A DNA stretch of 64,000 nucleotides from contig NC_092568.1 of NCBI RefSeq assembly GCF_037975245.1, forward strand, positions 4,921,001 to 4,985,000, written 5' to 3'. The notes under the pieces are model-generated. The model saw only the letters and a program-made list of their open reading frames with translations. It did no database searches and was not told where the DNA came from. The stretch is from Apostichopus japonicus. Lineage: Eukaryota > Echinodermata > Holothuroidea > Aspidochirotida > Stichopodidae. Position numbers and translations under genes: made by a program. Position 1 is the stretch's first letter. Each line of letters opens with the position of its first letter. Shown here piece by piece: positions 33,670 through 46,400 of the stretch.

Positions 33670-34488
33670 CCAGTCAAAACGTCCCTTTACCAACGTCCCT
33701 GTTGGTCAAAACATCCCCATTGGTCAAAACTTCCCCGTAAGTCAAAACGTCCCCGTCTATCACATTCATTTACAGTTGTGAATATACATTAATTTTAAGT
33801 TATATTTTGGCTAAGTTATCGGCATGCAAGTTGGATTTCAGGCGCTAAATAAATCTGAAGGACTATATCGTTTAGGGCAGAGACGGGAAAGGGGGCTGGG
33901 GTCTTTAGCCAGAGTCCCCCTTCTAGACCATCAAAAAATAAAAAGGCAGAATAAATTCTGGAATAAGGTAGAAAAATAGGCAAACAATCACGATAATCAA
34001 AAATGTAAAGTGTCTTCAGAAAAAAAAAATAAACGTATGTGCTGTAGGAAAATATATATCACTTTCATCCAGCCCGTCTCGCATATTCCAAAAGTAACTG
34101 GTTGTATATACGTAAACAAAAAAAAATCTTTTTTATTCCCTTCCCTCAATATCGTATATATTCATTCAGAAACCAACTCGTGTTTAAAAAAATCCTATGA
34201 CCCTACAGCTCTCTTGCATTCCCTTTTCTATTTATATTATCTTACCTCAGAAAATTATACTCAAAAATGTTTCCGCCCTCATAACCGGCACTTCCCACTC
34301 TTAAAAACTGTTTTTTCAGCCTAAACTTTACTTATCCTTGCTCTTTGATTTGAACTAAAAACATCCACACTTGCATTCCAACTGATTATAAAAGCTGGGA
34401 CGTTTTGACTCACAGGGACGTTATGACTGCGGGGACGTTTTGGTCTTAAAAAAGCGGTGACATTTTGGTAAAGGGACGTTTTGACTGG
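33670..34488. mobile_element. DNA element with 24-bp perfect TIRs and GTCAAAACGTCCC subterminal repeats
   Basis: Both ends are identical over 24 bp (33670-33693 and 34465-34488), beginning CCAGTCAAAACGTCCCTTTA. Inside each end lie several copies of GTCAAAACGTCCCC variants: 33701-33755 on the left and 34400-34445 on the right, in inverted orientation. No target duplication is obvious and there is no transposase frame, so it is non-autonomous. Confidence 0.78.
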
Positions 34489-37228
34489 ATATCCAATGAT
34501 CTTATGGTCAGACATACAGTAGGCCTATATATGGTTCTCTTTGTCCTTCATTGACGTCGAAGTTTGAAATTAATTAATCGTGCTAGGAATGTCCGGGCAA
34601 TTTTTAAATTTCTCTGGCAAGACAAATAGCTTCCCCCAGTGTCCCTCCTGGTTGACTAGAGCCCGTACGCCTATATGGTCACACAACTAGTATAGAGTAT
34701 GATCCATGCAGACAGCTAGTATTTTTTAAATTCCATCCAATTTCAGTTCAACTTTCGATGGACAATATGTGGTTGACTAGTATCAAGTTTAGAGTTGTAA
34801 TTCGAGTCAGTCGTGATGAGCTGCAGGGGTAGCCCCATGGTGGGGCTGGGTACCCCCACCCCTCCCCCCAAACCCTGTTGCCGACTTTTTGGCATTTCGT
34901 TGGGAGCCTTTCGGAACAAGAAGCAGGATATTCAATTCTGGAGTACAGTAGTTCAGTGGAAATAACTATTAATTTATTGTTCATTCCATATTCCCTTTCT
35001 GCCAATCCTTTCTGAAGAGGGTGGAGCTGCCCCATATGGCAACGTCTTTTCCTTCCCTCTTACAGTTAAAGTTTCGTTATTTTTAATTCGGTTCACGTGG
35101 CCTGTGGCCAGGAGCCCAAATATCGGTAAATATACATATGACAAAGAAATGCTTTGTCTTTTCTTCCTGATATATATATAACTAAAATTTATATATAAAA
35201 TTATAAAAAATACAGACTGTTTCTATACATAATTCATACCTAAATTGGCTGAAATACCAATTATTCACAAATGACGGACTTGACCATACGTTTGATACCC
35301 AATGTTGTAATCACTTCTGTCAATTTTTTCACTCATTCGCGTTTGTACTTTTGTAACACGAGTCAGCGTGTATCAGACTTACACTATTAGTTTCTTGAGC
35401 TGTAAAAAAATGTTGACTTGCGACTTCGGTTACAATATTTACTCCAGTTAGTACAAGACTGGTGCATCTGGAGAAGTTTGAAATACACTGTCGGGTTTGT
35501 TACAGTAAAATTGCATTAGGTTACTGCACTTCTATTGGCTAAACTTTTGATATTCGATAAAGCATGCATAGCTTTCCTAATGAGTGAATCAACTACAAAA
35601 CCAGGGCACTCAAACAGTTCGGACTTCGGACAGTGTAGGCCTAAAAGTAGTCAAACCAGGGAGCTGCTAGAGTAGCAGCTCCCTGGTCAAACTAAATGCC
35701 TACGCCTAATGCAAAACTCGACCATAACCTGTACTGTACAGCCCACTAGTCGTGAAAAGTTCTTAACGTATATAAACAAACCACAGAGTTTTGTATCACA
35801 CAACACACACGAAAAAGTGGTGTAATAATTTACCGCATACTACTGACACTGCCACAGACAAGAACTATGCAGGAATTTCGTCAAGGCCACCGCTCCAGGT
35901 ACCCAAACCCGTATATTGTTACTAGCCATACGGGATTGCTATAAAATTACGTGACAACAGCGACGAACCAGTGGATGGCAGTATTGATATTATTTTGAAT
36001 CGGGTGGTGTGAAGGACAGAATCTACGAGCGAGCCCACCTTTAATGACCAGCACCATTAATGTAGAGCTCTATGCATGGCATCAACCATCAGTCTTACTG
36101 ACCGACATCAATTAGAAATTGATATCTTTGCATATTTGTCAGTGTGTACTGTACTTAAAAAGGTCTATGGACACCTATGAAGAACATTGTCCTAATCACT
36201 CTAATAGGCATTAGAAATCATCGATATTGTTGCAACTCCCATCAAATCTTTCTCAATTCTAGTTTTATTTATGCATGTAAACATTAGCTAATTATGCACA
36301 TTGATGATGTTAAGGGAGTGACTACTTAATTTTCTTTTATATTATCCCTTTGTTTTCACAACTGTGGTTTCAAGGACATTGAACACAGGTTTGTGGCCTA
36401 AGGCAACCTTTTTGAAATATTTTATCTCTTCTTTGAAAAGAGAAATATCATATTATTCAAATGTTCTATGTGGGTTTTTAATTAGGGGATAACTTACTAA
36501 GGGCTAAATTAAAAAAATTGATCAGTGCAACACTCCACATCATAGTTTGAACATATTTAATACCCAGGGTTTCCAAGATTTATCAAAACTTCAAATATAT
36601 ATTTCTTGGAACAAAAAGAGCTTTTCAAATATTTCTCAACAGATTTCATGAGATTATCGCACACAACAAATGTACTGAATATGGGACAAATTGGCTACAG
36701 TATTGGTACAAATTGGTGTCCGTAGTAGACAATTTTAATCATTTATGAACCAATAAGCCAGGACATTATAACAAGGAGACCAGCTCTCCTGGCTGAATCC
36801 TTGTTTAACGCAGATTTTACATGGAGGACAGCAGGAGGAAGGACATGTCAAATGTCTTATGATATGTGTATGCAGTTTTTGACGTACCCATATCTTACAG
36901 TTACTCCGACTGATATTAGAGCAGTTTGCACTGTATATTATTTTACTTAGAATGAGCGGACGTTTTGGTTTAATGGTTAAAAGTGGTTGTGGTAAATGCA
37001 AGAGGAAATAAGCACTGATGCAAAGATACTATACATCAGCAAATTCCATATTAGTATCATCAACAGAAGCAAATTTATTCGGGACAATGTTTTTTTGGTC
37101 TTGTAGTTTTGAATTTTCAAGATGAGTGAAGAACCCTCAGTTGATGATCCTTTCTAATGTAATTTTTTTTTTTAACTAATAACTTGTTAAGATTATTTCA
37201 AATCAGATTGTAATGTCTTTATTATCAG
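34489..37228. other. Upstream region of BTBD9
   Basis: This stretch should contain the BTBD9 promoter and any 5' untranslated exon. I could not place either. It contains the 35657 micro-insertion and a possible transposon end (GCCCGTACGCCTAT, about 34662). Confidence 0.35.
35657..35685. mobile_element. 29-bp palindromic micro-insertion with 7-bp direct repeats
   Basis: The perfect arms CAGGGAGCTGCT and AGCAGCTCCCTG surround the loop AGAGT. Exact GTCAAAC copies lie on both sides (35650-35656 and 35686-35692). Confidence 0.8.
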
Positions 37229-37249
37229 GATTCTTCAATGTGAAGAGCC

Positions 37250-37434
37250 ATGAGTGACACCCATCGGATCAGTCCCACATCCCCTCTCGGAGAGGTGGAG
37301 CATGCTACCTTACTCTCACATGACATAGGCAATATGTACTGCAATGAAGAGTACAGCAACATCACCCTGATCGTTGAAGGACGTCATTTCCATGCCCATA
37401 AAGACATCTTGGCTGCCAGGTGCCATTATTTCAG
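37250..37434 (+). CDS. BTBD9: BTBD9 coding exon 1: start codon and first half of BTB
   Basis: ATG at 37250; ends CATTATTTCAG|GTACAA, phase 2. An acceptor TTATCAG at 37222-37228 suggests that the exon begins at 37229, with an untranslated exon further upstream. Contains the conserved F.AHK.IL.ARC.YFR of the BTB fold. Confidence 0.95.
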
Positions 37435-40400
37435 GTACAAAATATCTTACTTACGTGGAAATTCTGATGTGTACTGACATGTTATTCTTGAGTACAAAGC
37501 AGTCAGTGTTGAACAGCTTCATTTTATCTTTCGTCTTATATCACTACAGTTTTCCACTAAATATGATATAGTTTCTCAAAAATGAAAGATAAACAGGTTT
37601 TTGAGTTGACTGTGATAATTGAGTCCTTCCAGTTTGCAACTACACTGTCAAATCACATTGTAACAATGTAGGTCACTTTTAATTCTTTTCAAACAGTGTT
37701 CAGTAAAAGTGGATTTTTTGGTGCATTTCCAGAGCATAAATATGAACACTTTGGGTTAATTTAGGCTGAGCATGCGCTATGCATGTTGTAATCTCGTACA
37801 GTAAAACAACTGTCTAATCCTATAAGCCTACTTAATTCATCTGTGGTTAGTAGGACAGAAAATACTTGCCTAGGACTGTAAGCAGCTGGGTGAAAATGGT
37901 TACTATTATATATACATGGCAAATGTAATAAAATAGGTTAGCTGGTTACTGGGTTAGCTGGTTGACTAGGTTAGCTGATCTATCTTAAAAACATCTTATT
38001 TGTCAGTGCAGGATCATACCTTTATCTTTGGATAATTTATTGTTTTATAACAATACAAAGTAGTGTATCACTGGAATCAGTTTAAAAAGTCACCTTGTAT
38101 TCCTGTGAATATTATAAATTCAACTGAAAATGATAAAATGGGTGTACATTACCGTAGCAGGTGGACTCATTAACATGTGGGTAGTGTGTGCAGGCACTTT
38201 TGAACGCTACACCTTGAAATTGTTAATTTTCTATTTCTAACAGAGCGCTGTTATTTGGAGGTCTTCGGGAGTCTGACCCAGAATGTAGAACAATCGAACT
38301 CAAGGACACCAATGCTCAGGCATTTGAGACCTTACTGAAATATATTTATATGGGCAGGGTAAACCTGCTGGACCTAAGAGAGGATATCTTGCTGGACGTA
38401 ATGGGCTTGGCCCACCAATACGGCTTTGCTGAACTCGAGGGCGCTATATCTGGCTACCTTCGAGCCATCCTCAGTATTCATAACGTTTGTTTAATCTACG
38501 ACGTAGCAACATTGTATTCTTTGGATTCACTGAAGCAGACCTGTTACATGTATATGGATAGTAATGCAGAGGATGTGATGGCGAGTGAAGGCTTCCTTAG
38601 TTTGTCAGAGGTAAGTAATCAGGGGTCCATGGTTTGCATAATACTATAACTAAGTTATCAGTAATATTTATTTTTCCACAGCAAGTCAGGGTTTCAATTC
38701 ACTTTGTTATACTACATGATTCACAACACTGATCTTACTGTCTCGTACAAAGTAGTTAAATTTGTCTGAGAATGGTTTGGCCGTAATGATGATGGTCAAA
38801 GCTCTTATGAGGACATCACAGTTCAAGGTCATATGAGGTTAAATGGGGTGAAAGTGAAAATCTTTTAAAGAAAAAGGAAGACATGGCTCAAGAAATATAC
38901 TTTGAGCAAATGTGAAGTTTTCATTGCACTTGATATGACATGAATACATTCTCAAATAGTTTGTAGAGGTCAAAGATCAGTATGGTCAGAACCTAAAGAT
39001 TTATTATCCCTTGAGATTTTTCTTCGATGAGTACAAGATGATCGTTGTTTGCAGTAACAACTCTTTGCCAAGATTAATTGGAGCCTTTGCATGTTTCTCC
39101 AATTCTGTTTACTTTATTATGATTCAAGTAATTATTAAGAGGATTTTCCCTGCACGGTATTCTCATAAATCTAACAAAATACAGACCTCTGAGATGGATA
39201 AATAGCATTTAAGATGCGTGTTGTGTACTCTGAATGCAAAATATTGTCAAAAACTTCCCTGCATTACTATATCTCTCCTAAACATTTAATTACATATTCT
39301 ACTGATTTTATTCACATACTAACTTACATAAATCTAGTAATGTAGTTTTGCTGTCCCTCTTTTTAACCTGAGCTCTCCCTCAATTTATGAAAGACACTTT
39401 AATAAACGGCCATTGGTTTGCAACATGTTTTATCTAATAGTCTGCTCTAAGGGAAGTCATATCCAGAGACTCATTCTATGCATCGGAAGTTCAAATCTTT
39501 AAAGCCGTCGAGAGATGGTCAGAAGCGAACCCAAAGGCGGACATCACCGAAATTGTGAAGGCTATCCGCCTCCCACTCATGAACTATGATGAATTACTCA
39601 AGGTGGTCAGACCATCCAACTTACTCTGCCCTAATGCCATCCTGGATGCTATCGAAGAAAAATATGAGAGAAAAGATGCCGACCTCAATTATAGAGGAGT
39701 CTTAAGTAAGTCAAATTCATCATCTTTTTCCATTTTACTGCCTTCTTTATTTAAAAAACAAAGTCAACCCATAGTGTACAGAAAGGATTTCATCTGTGGA
39801 CGTACTGTATCCAGTAAATTGTGTATATATTAATGCTTTGGGAATAATATGAATATGCTGGGAATGATGAGATAAAGCAATGTCAACGAAAAAACAACAT
39901 CTGCAGACAGACTAGATGTGGGTGTGTACTCATTCTCGTATTCCATAATACTTAATTGGCTTAATCACTCACCTGTCTCCCCTCAACAACTGCACTCTTG
40001 CTCTACATTATCTAGAGCCTTCGGTAACCTTTTAGCATCCCCCTCTACCAGTGACTGCACCATTTCCGGTATACCGCCCTCCTTCTCATTCTACCATCCA
40101 AAGTGGCCAAAGCTCTGGAATCACATAGTCTTTGTGTTGAACATTTACACCCTTGAAAATTCTTGTTTGGACTCTATCCAAGGATCCACACAAACTTTCC
40201 ATTAAAAGCACCTTACCACACAAAGATTAAACAATAATACTTTTATTTTGGGGTGTCTTTGGGTTTCCCAGGTTTCCTTTTAGTTTCTCCTACGTTTTTA
40301 GTGTAGGTTCCAGTTTCACGAGGCAGTTTTAAGGATACCCTCTGCCACCCTCACCCCCCCTTGTAAAATATTTTTAAAAGTCAAATTTACCTGAAAAAAA

Positions 40401-43400
40401 AATTATTATTGGAAGTCAAAGGCAAAAAAAAATGGAAATGAGGGACTGAATTCACAGACACCATGCCTTAGAGATTACGTATGAATTGAACTATTGCCCT
40501 TGATAAAAAAATAATAATTTACTGTGAGGAAGGCTGTATTACAATGCACAGTGTAGGCCTATCATTATAAAGACCACCTGTATACAAATTAGTTTATGTT
40601 TGCACAGCTGTTTTCTTGAAATTTACTTCTGTGTACACAGTTATTCGTCCTTTTCCCTCTATACACAGTACAGTAGATAACATTCTTTATGAAATGTATC
40701 CAACTTTACCAAGGGTGAATATGGTGTGGGATTTAGAAAATTGGCATGGTGTACACGTTGTGGTGAATAACATCTTTATGTACTATGAAGGTACAAGGGC
40801 TCAAAGTTTATTAAGGCTAAAGCACAGTACTTTGTTTGGTGTTAAAACTCACAGGTCACGTGTTTTTTTTTATATTTTTGTATTCTCTTTTCTTATATTA
40901 AATACTAAAATACAGATCAAAGTACAAATGAGTACATGTCACAGACTAATTCCTGGTGAATTTTTTAATTGTGTACCTGTGCAGTCATTATTAAACAATT
41001 TTGATAATTGAATTGTTTTTGTGTAAATTTAAACATTAAAGGAATAGTACACATTTAAGTCTTATTAAAATATTCTCCCACCACACACAAATTTAATCTC
41101 TGATCCCTTGAATAAAGGACAAGACTTAATTACCCCTACTTCACTACTTCAGATCCCTATTTTAACAATTTCTGGGTTTTTGCAGAATTTGTTTTTAATT
41201 TATCTCAGGTAGTTTTGCAATTATGTGTCACTAAATAGATATACTGTAATATATGAAAAGAAAAAAAGTAATTTCTCTTGAATTCTCATCCCTGCCATTT
41301 CCTGGATTGTATGATACATATGAAAAATGGGGTGTTATGCCTTGTCAGTTGTCACAGTTACGACTGACAAGTGGCAACCCCAGTAAAGACTGATTATACT
41401 GTATGGGGATAGCCACTATGGGCTGTAGAGGTCACTTCAGGTCATTAGTCACTGTATGGGGATAGCCACTATGGGCTGTAGAGGTCACTTCAGGTCATTG
41501 GTTACTGTATGTTGATCGCCATTATGGGCTGTAGAGGTCACATCAGGTTGTTATATACTGTATGGGGATCACCATTATGGGCTGTAGAGGTCACTTCAGG
41601 TCATTAAGTACTGTATGAGGATCACCATTATGGGCTGTAGAGGTCACATCAGGTCGTTATATACTGTATGGGGATCACCATTATGGGCTGTAGAGGTCAC
41701 TTCAGGTCATTAGGGACAGTACGGGAATCGTCACTATGGGCTGTAGAGGTCACTTCAGGTCGTTCTGTACTGTATGGGGATCACCACTATGGGCTGTAGA
41801 GGTCACCTCAGGTCATTAGGGACAGTATGGGGATCGTCACTATGGGCTGTAGAGGTCACTTCAGGTCGTTCTGTACTGTATGGGGATCACCACTATGGGC
41901 TGTAGAGGTCACTTAGGTCATTAGGTATTGTATGAGGATTGCCATTATGGGCTGTAGAGGTCACCTCAAATCATTAGGTACACCATCTATAGAACATGTA
42001 ATCCTGAAGGCACTGGCTTTAATTCTGCACTAGCCAATTATATACTCGCTCTTTCCAACCATGTACAGTGCATAACTTCCCAGTCACTTTGACTTGATTG
42101 ATTGACTGTAGTATAATTTTTTTTTTGAACGTTTTGGTTATAGGTTGACACTTTTATGATTTCTTTTACTCTGTATAACAATTCATTCAGTCCCAGACGA
42201 AAATGTTGGAACAGTTAAATACAAGGCCAAAGTGATGAAGGGAGAAATGAGAACAGCCCTCCTGGATGGAGACAGCATCAACTATGACCTGGACCGGGGA
42301 TTTACCAGGCACTCCATAGAGGATGATGCAGAACCGGAAGGTATCGTCATCGAGCTCGGAAAACCATCAATATTAAATACGATCAAACTGCTCCTCTGGG
42401 ATCGAGATAACAGGTATGTAACAGAGTTTTACTAGTATCGTCGCATTCCATGTTGGATTATCAGGGAACGATGGCAGCATATTGAAAAACAGTGCTACAA
42501 TGTAGGATGCTCAGAGGAAAGGAAATTTGCTATACAATAACAACGGGGTGCAAGAAGGGAAGGCACCGTGCCATTAAGACAAGCATTGGTCCTTAAGGAG
42601 GTGGAGGAAGGGTTGGCTTGTCCTCTAGGAAGCCAACTCATACAGTACTTATGTTCTTATTGGGAGCATTTCCTTGTTGCCTACCCTACCTTCAGACTAC
42701 GCAACCCCCACCCCCACCCCAGTTCCACTGCTTGCAACACCACCCTCTTATTTCAGCTTCTTTAGCTCATGAATGTCAAGCAATTAATCTCTATAAAGAG
42801 AGGAAACCACAACAACCAATATTTTAACAAAATTGTTTGATTACTCCCAAGGGAGAAACCTTTGGTTGCTAAGCGTGTCAGTCATTACAGGTTTTCTTGG
42901 AAGGTCGCAATGTTGTAAATTAATTTCACTAATAGCCAGGAAAAAAACCCAAATCTCTTTACTAAGTGTACCCTTAATAATGAATATAGCTTCATTGATA
43001 AAGGTTCTCCATTTGAGAATTATCAATATTGTCTGATCTAAAATGTAACCAGTTATTATATTTGCTGGTATATGAGTCATGCATATGAGTTCTATTGAAT
43101 ATTTAAACAGCTTTGTTGGTAAGGATCTTGTCTGATTCACAATTAATTACACTTAGATATGAAAAATAGATGCTCATACGATGTTCAAACAGTACATATA
43201 GAGCTGCATGTTGAGTCATTACTTGATGATTTCAAAATGGTTGCCTTGTTGTAGTATAAAACACACTGTTGATTACTGCAGTGTGCAATTTATGACTATT
43301 ACTGTAGATCTCCTGAGAATTGTTGTTATTGAGTGATATTTCTGTTCCTTTCCCTCCCCTGTTATATTTTGAGGAAGTATTAACTATTCAGATTCAGGTA

Positions 43401-46400
43401 CAATGATATATGAAAGACAAATTATTTAAAAGGATTTTCTGGTGGACTCAAGGTGATTTCTTTGCAAAATTACTAAAAATGTTCTGAATCTTTGGTCTAA
43501 AGCTACACCCTCATATCATTTTGTATCGTGAAGATATCAATGTTTCAAATTATGGGCTATTTTATTCATGTATCTGGCAACAGCAGAATGGCTGATGTCA
43601 TCAGGGCTGCAAATATCTTTGCTCTCTTTGTAATTTGACAATCAGTTATCCACAGAGGAAAAGAATTCTTTCTACAAAAAAGATACATTTTGACAAAATT
43701 CTAACTAGTTACAGAGAACTGTGACAGCTACTGTGAACAAGCATGTAAAATGTATCAGTTTTCGAGGATAAATCAACAAGAAGATGCTAATAGCCGATAG
43801 GTAAAAGCTTTCAAAGAACATTTGCCCAGATGACATCACAGACCCCCTACTGTGAGTGTGATCCAATGTCTTGGAGTAGTTGATGGTTTAGCCAGTCAAA
43901 ATAGGTTACATTCAATCAGTCATATCTAAAGATATGGGCAAGATATTGAGATCGGGTTTAGACTTTAAAATTAACAGTATGGAGTAATTTCTCTACTGGA
44001 TGAGGTTGACATTGTTTGTCAACAGAAATCATTCTAAAGGATGGCATCAATATTGACTACTTGCCTAGATGCCTAGAGTGAGAAAGAAGAGTGAAGTAGC
44101 AGCATCTCAGATATGGTTGACAGGGAACAGAGTGCTGACATGTTACCAAATTTGTTAGTTTAGGTAGATGGCAAATTGTATATATATGTTGATTGAATAC
44201 AGTTATGTGTTGTGGCTTGTAAATGCTTTAAACATATGATTTGAGTGTTGTCTCTTATAATTATAAATGATAAACAGAGAAATGTTGTGACTGTGCGGAT
44301 GCTTTGATAAATTGCAGCACTGCATACCACTTTACTTTGCTACATTAGAGAGAAGGTTACGTCATGAATTTTGTTCATTGCTTTATGAGAATTATTTCAA
44401 ATTTAATTAAAAAAAAACATTTTTGTGATCTTATTTAACCAAGCTGTTCTGGTTTGTTGTTGCTGTGTCGACCCGCTAGATCTGTCTCCGGTGGCCGATG
44501 CATATTAATTTGACCTATTCAGTGATTTCGATGAATAATTTTTATTTTGGTTTCCACTCTAGGTCTTATTCATACTACATAGAAGCTTCTGTGGATGAGA
44601 AGGATTGGGTGAAGGTTGTAGACCACCGAACGTACCTCTGTAGGTCCTGGCAGAACCTGCACTTCCAGCCAAGAGTTTGCAAGTAAGATTGAGAGCAGTC
44701 ATAGATGTGTGTCAATTGGAGGAAATAATTTATCTTTCCTAATCAGGAAAGAGTGAATATGCATGATTAAACAAATTTATTTTATTTGTTGCAATTTGTG
44801 TATCTTATGCTTGGAATACCTTACATTCCAAACAGAGAGTGAAATAAGATGGCAAGATCCCAATTAATGTAGATTTTAATCGATAAAAACCGTTGAATCG
44901 AGAAATGGTTGCATTCAAGTCTTTTAAGTTTTTATAGAACACATTTGACTGGGATATTTTGATGCTTCTCATTGCACAGTTCACCTCACAAAAAAATGAC
45001 AATGTATATTAAATGATATGGGTTCAAGAATGTTTTAAGTGATATCAGAGTACTGCTGAAATGTTTCAACATTGGTTTCTTTACATTTGCTCTGTTATTC
45101 TTCTCTCCCTTTGGTTTAACTGACAGTGCTATTAGTACTGTATGTGTATTACTGTATAGTAACGTAACAATATTTATGCTATCCTGGATTCTCAAGTTTC
45201 TTATCAAAGTTTAGTGAATCACCAAAGCTAAACAATGCTTACTCTGACTTAGTTTAACAACAAAAAAAGACCAAAAACTTGAAAGCAAAACATCGCTTAT
45301 ATTTTAATAAAAGCCAATGGGTTCCCTTTATTCCTCAGATTTATTCGCATCGTTGGTACATTCAACTCAACCAACAAAGTGTTCCATCTCGTCTCCTTCG
45401 AGTGTTGTTTCACGACCAAACATTTTGAGCTGGATAGAGATACAGGCCTCATAAGTACGTACCGAATATATTTTGATCTCCAAGTATGTTTTAATTTTAG
45501 GATATTGTAACATGAAGGATGAAAGTTGGTAAATACTTGCAGATTGCCCAAATGGACAACAAAGTTGCTGATAGTGTCTGGGACAGAAATATTGTGCCCT
45601 GCATTAAGCACTTGATAACTCCATAGTGATGATAAGCAGTCAAATGGTTGTAGCCGAATCGATCTTTTACCTGGGTTTAGGGCTTTTTTTTCAGTTTATA
45701 CAGATGTGACTTTGTCAGAATGATCGTATAGGTGCAACCAAGTTCAAATTTCCATCTCAATAAATGTTAAATACTTTGCCTTTCTGTGAATTAGAAATTA
45801 AATTACAAATAAAAATTTATACCTTGTGACCTCTTCAGTGAGAAATGTCGATCAGATTTTCAATAAATTATTAGAATAGAACTAAGTTTATCTAAACTAT
45901 AACATAAGAATTCGTTGAGCTGGTGTTTTTGTGAGCGATTATGAAGTCTGCAGCAGATGATCACCAAAGACTGCCAAATTGCTACTTCAGTATTTACTGT
46001 CAATATTTTCAGTAACTGAGTTGATATATGAGAAGTACCTTTTAAGCAAGTACAGTTTTACAATGTTTTACAGTTTGAAACTGGTTTATGAGTACTTCAG
46101 AGTACTTGTAAATAAGAAACTCATCAATTATCATAGTTGAGGTAGGTAATAGCTGACCATGACGAGATTAAAGGTCAACAGGGAAGCAAGGTAGTGGTGA
46201 GAGGCTGATATGTAAACTCAGTTTGGTTCTGGAAGTTTCATATCAACATGGCATACTTCCTCCTTACTGACAGTGTCTAGTACTTGTGACTTGTAAACCT
46301 CCAAACTGGGACATGTGATGTCTCAGAACCTTACAAAGCTGTGACAAGGTAATACATTAATAGTCTGACTGATTTCACACTGATGATATAAGACCTCTCG

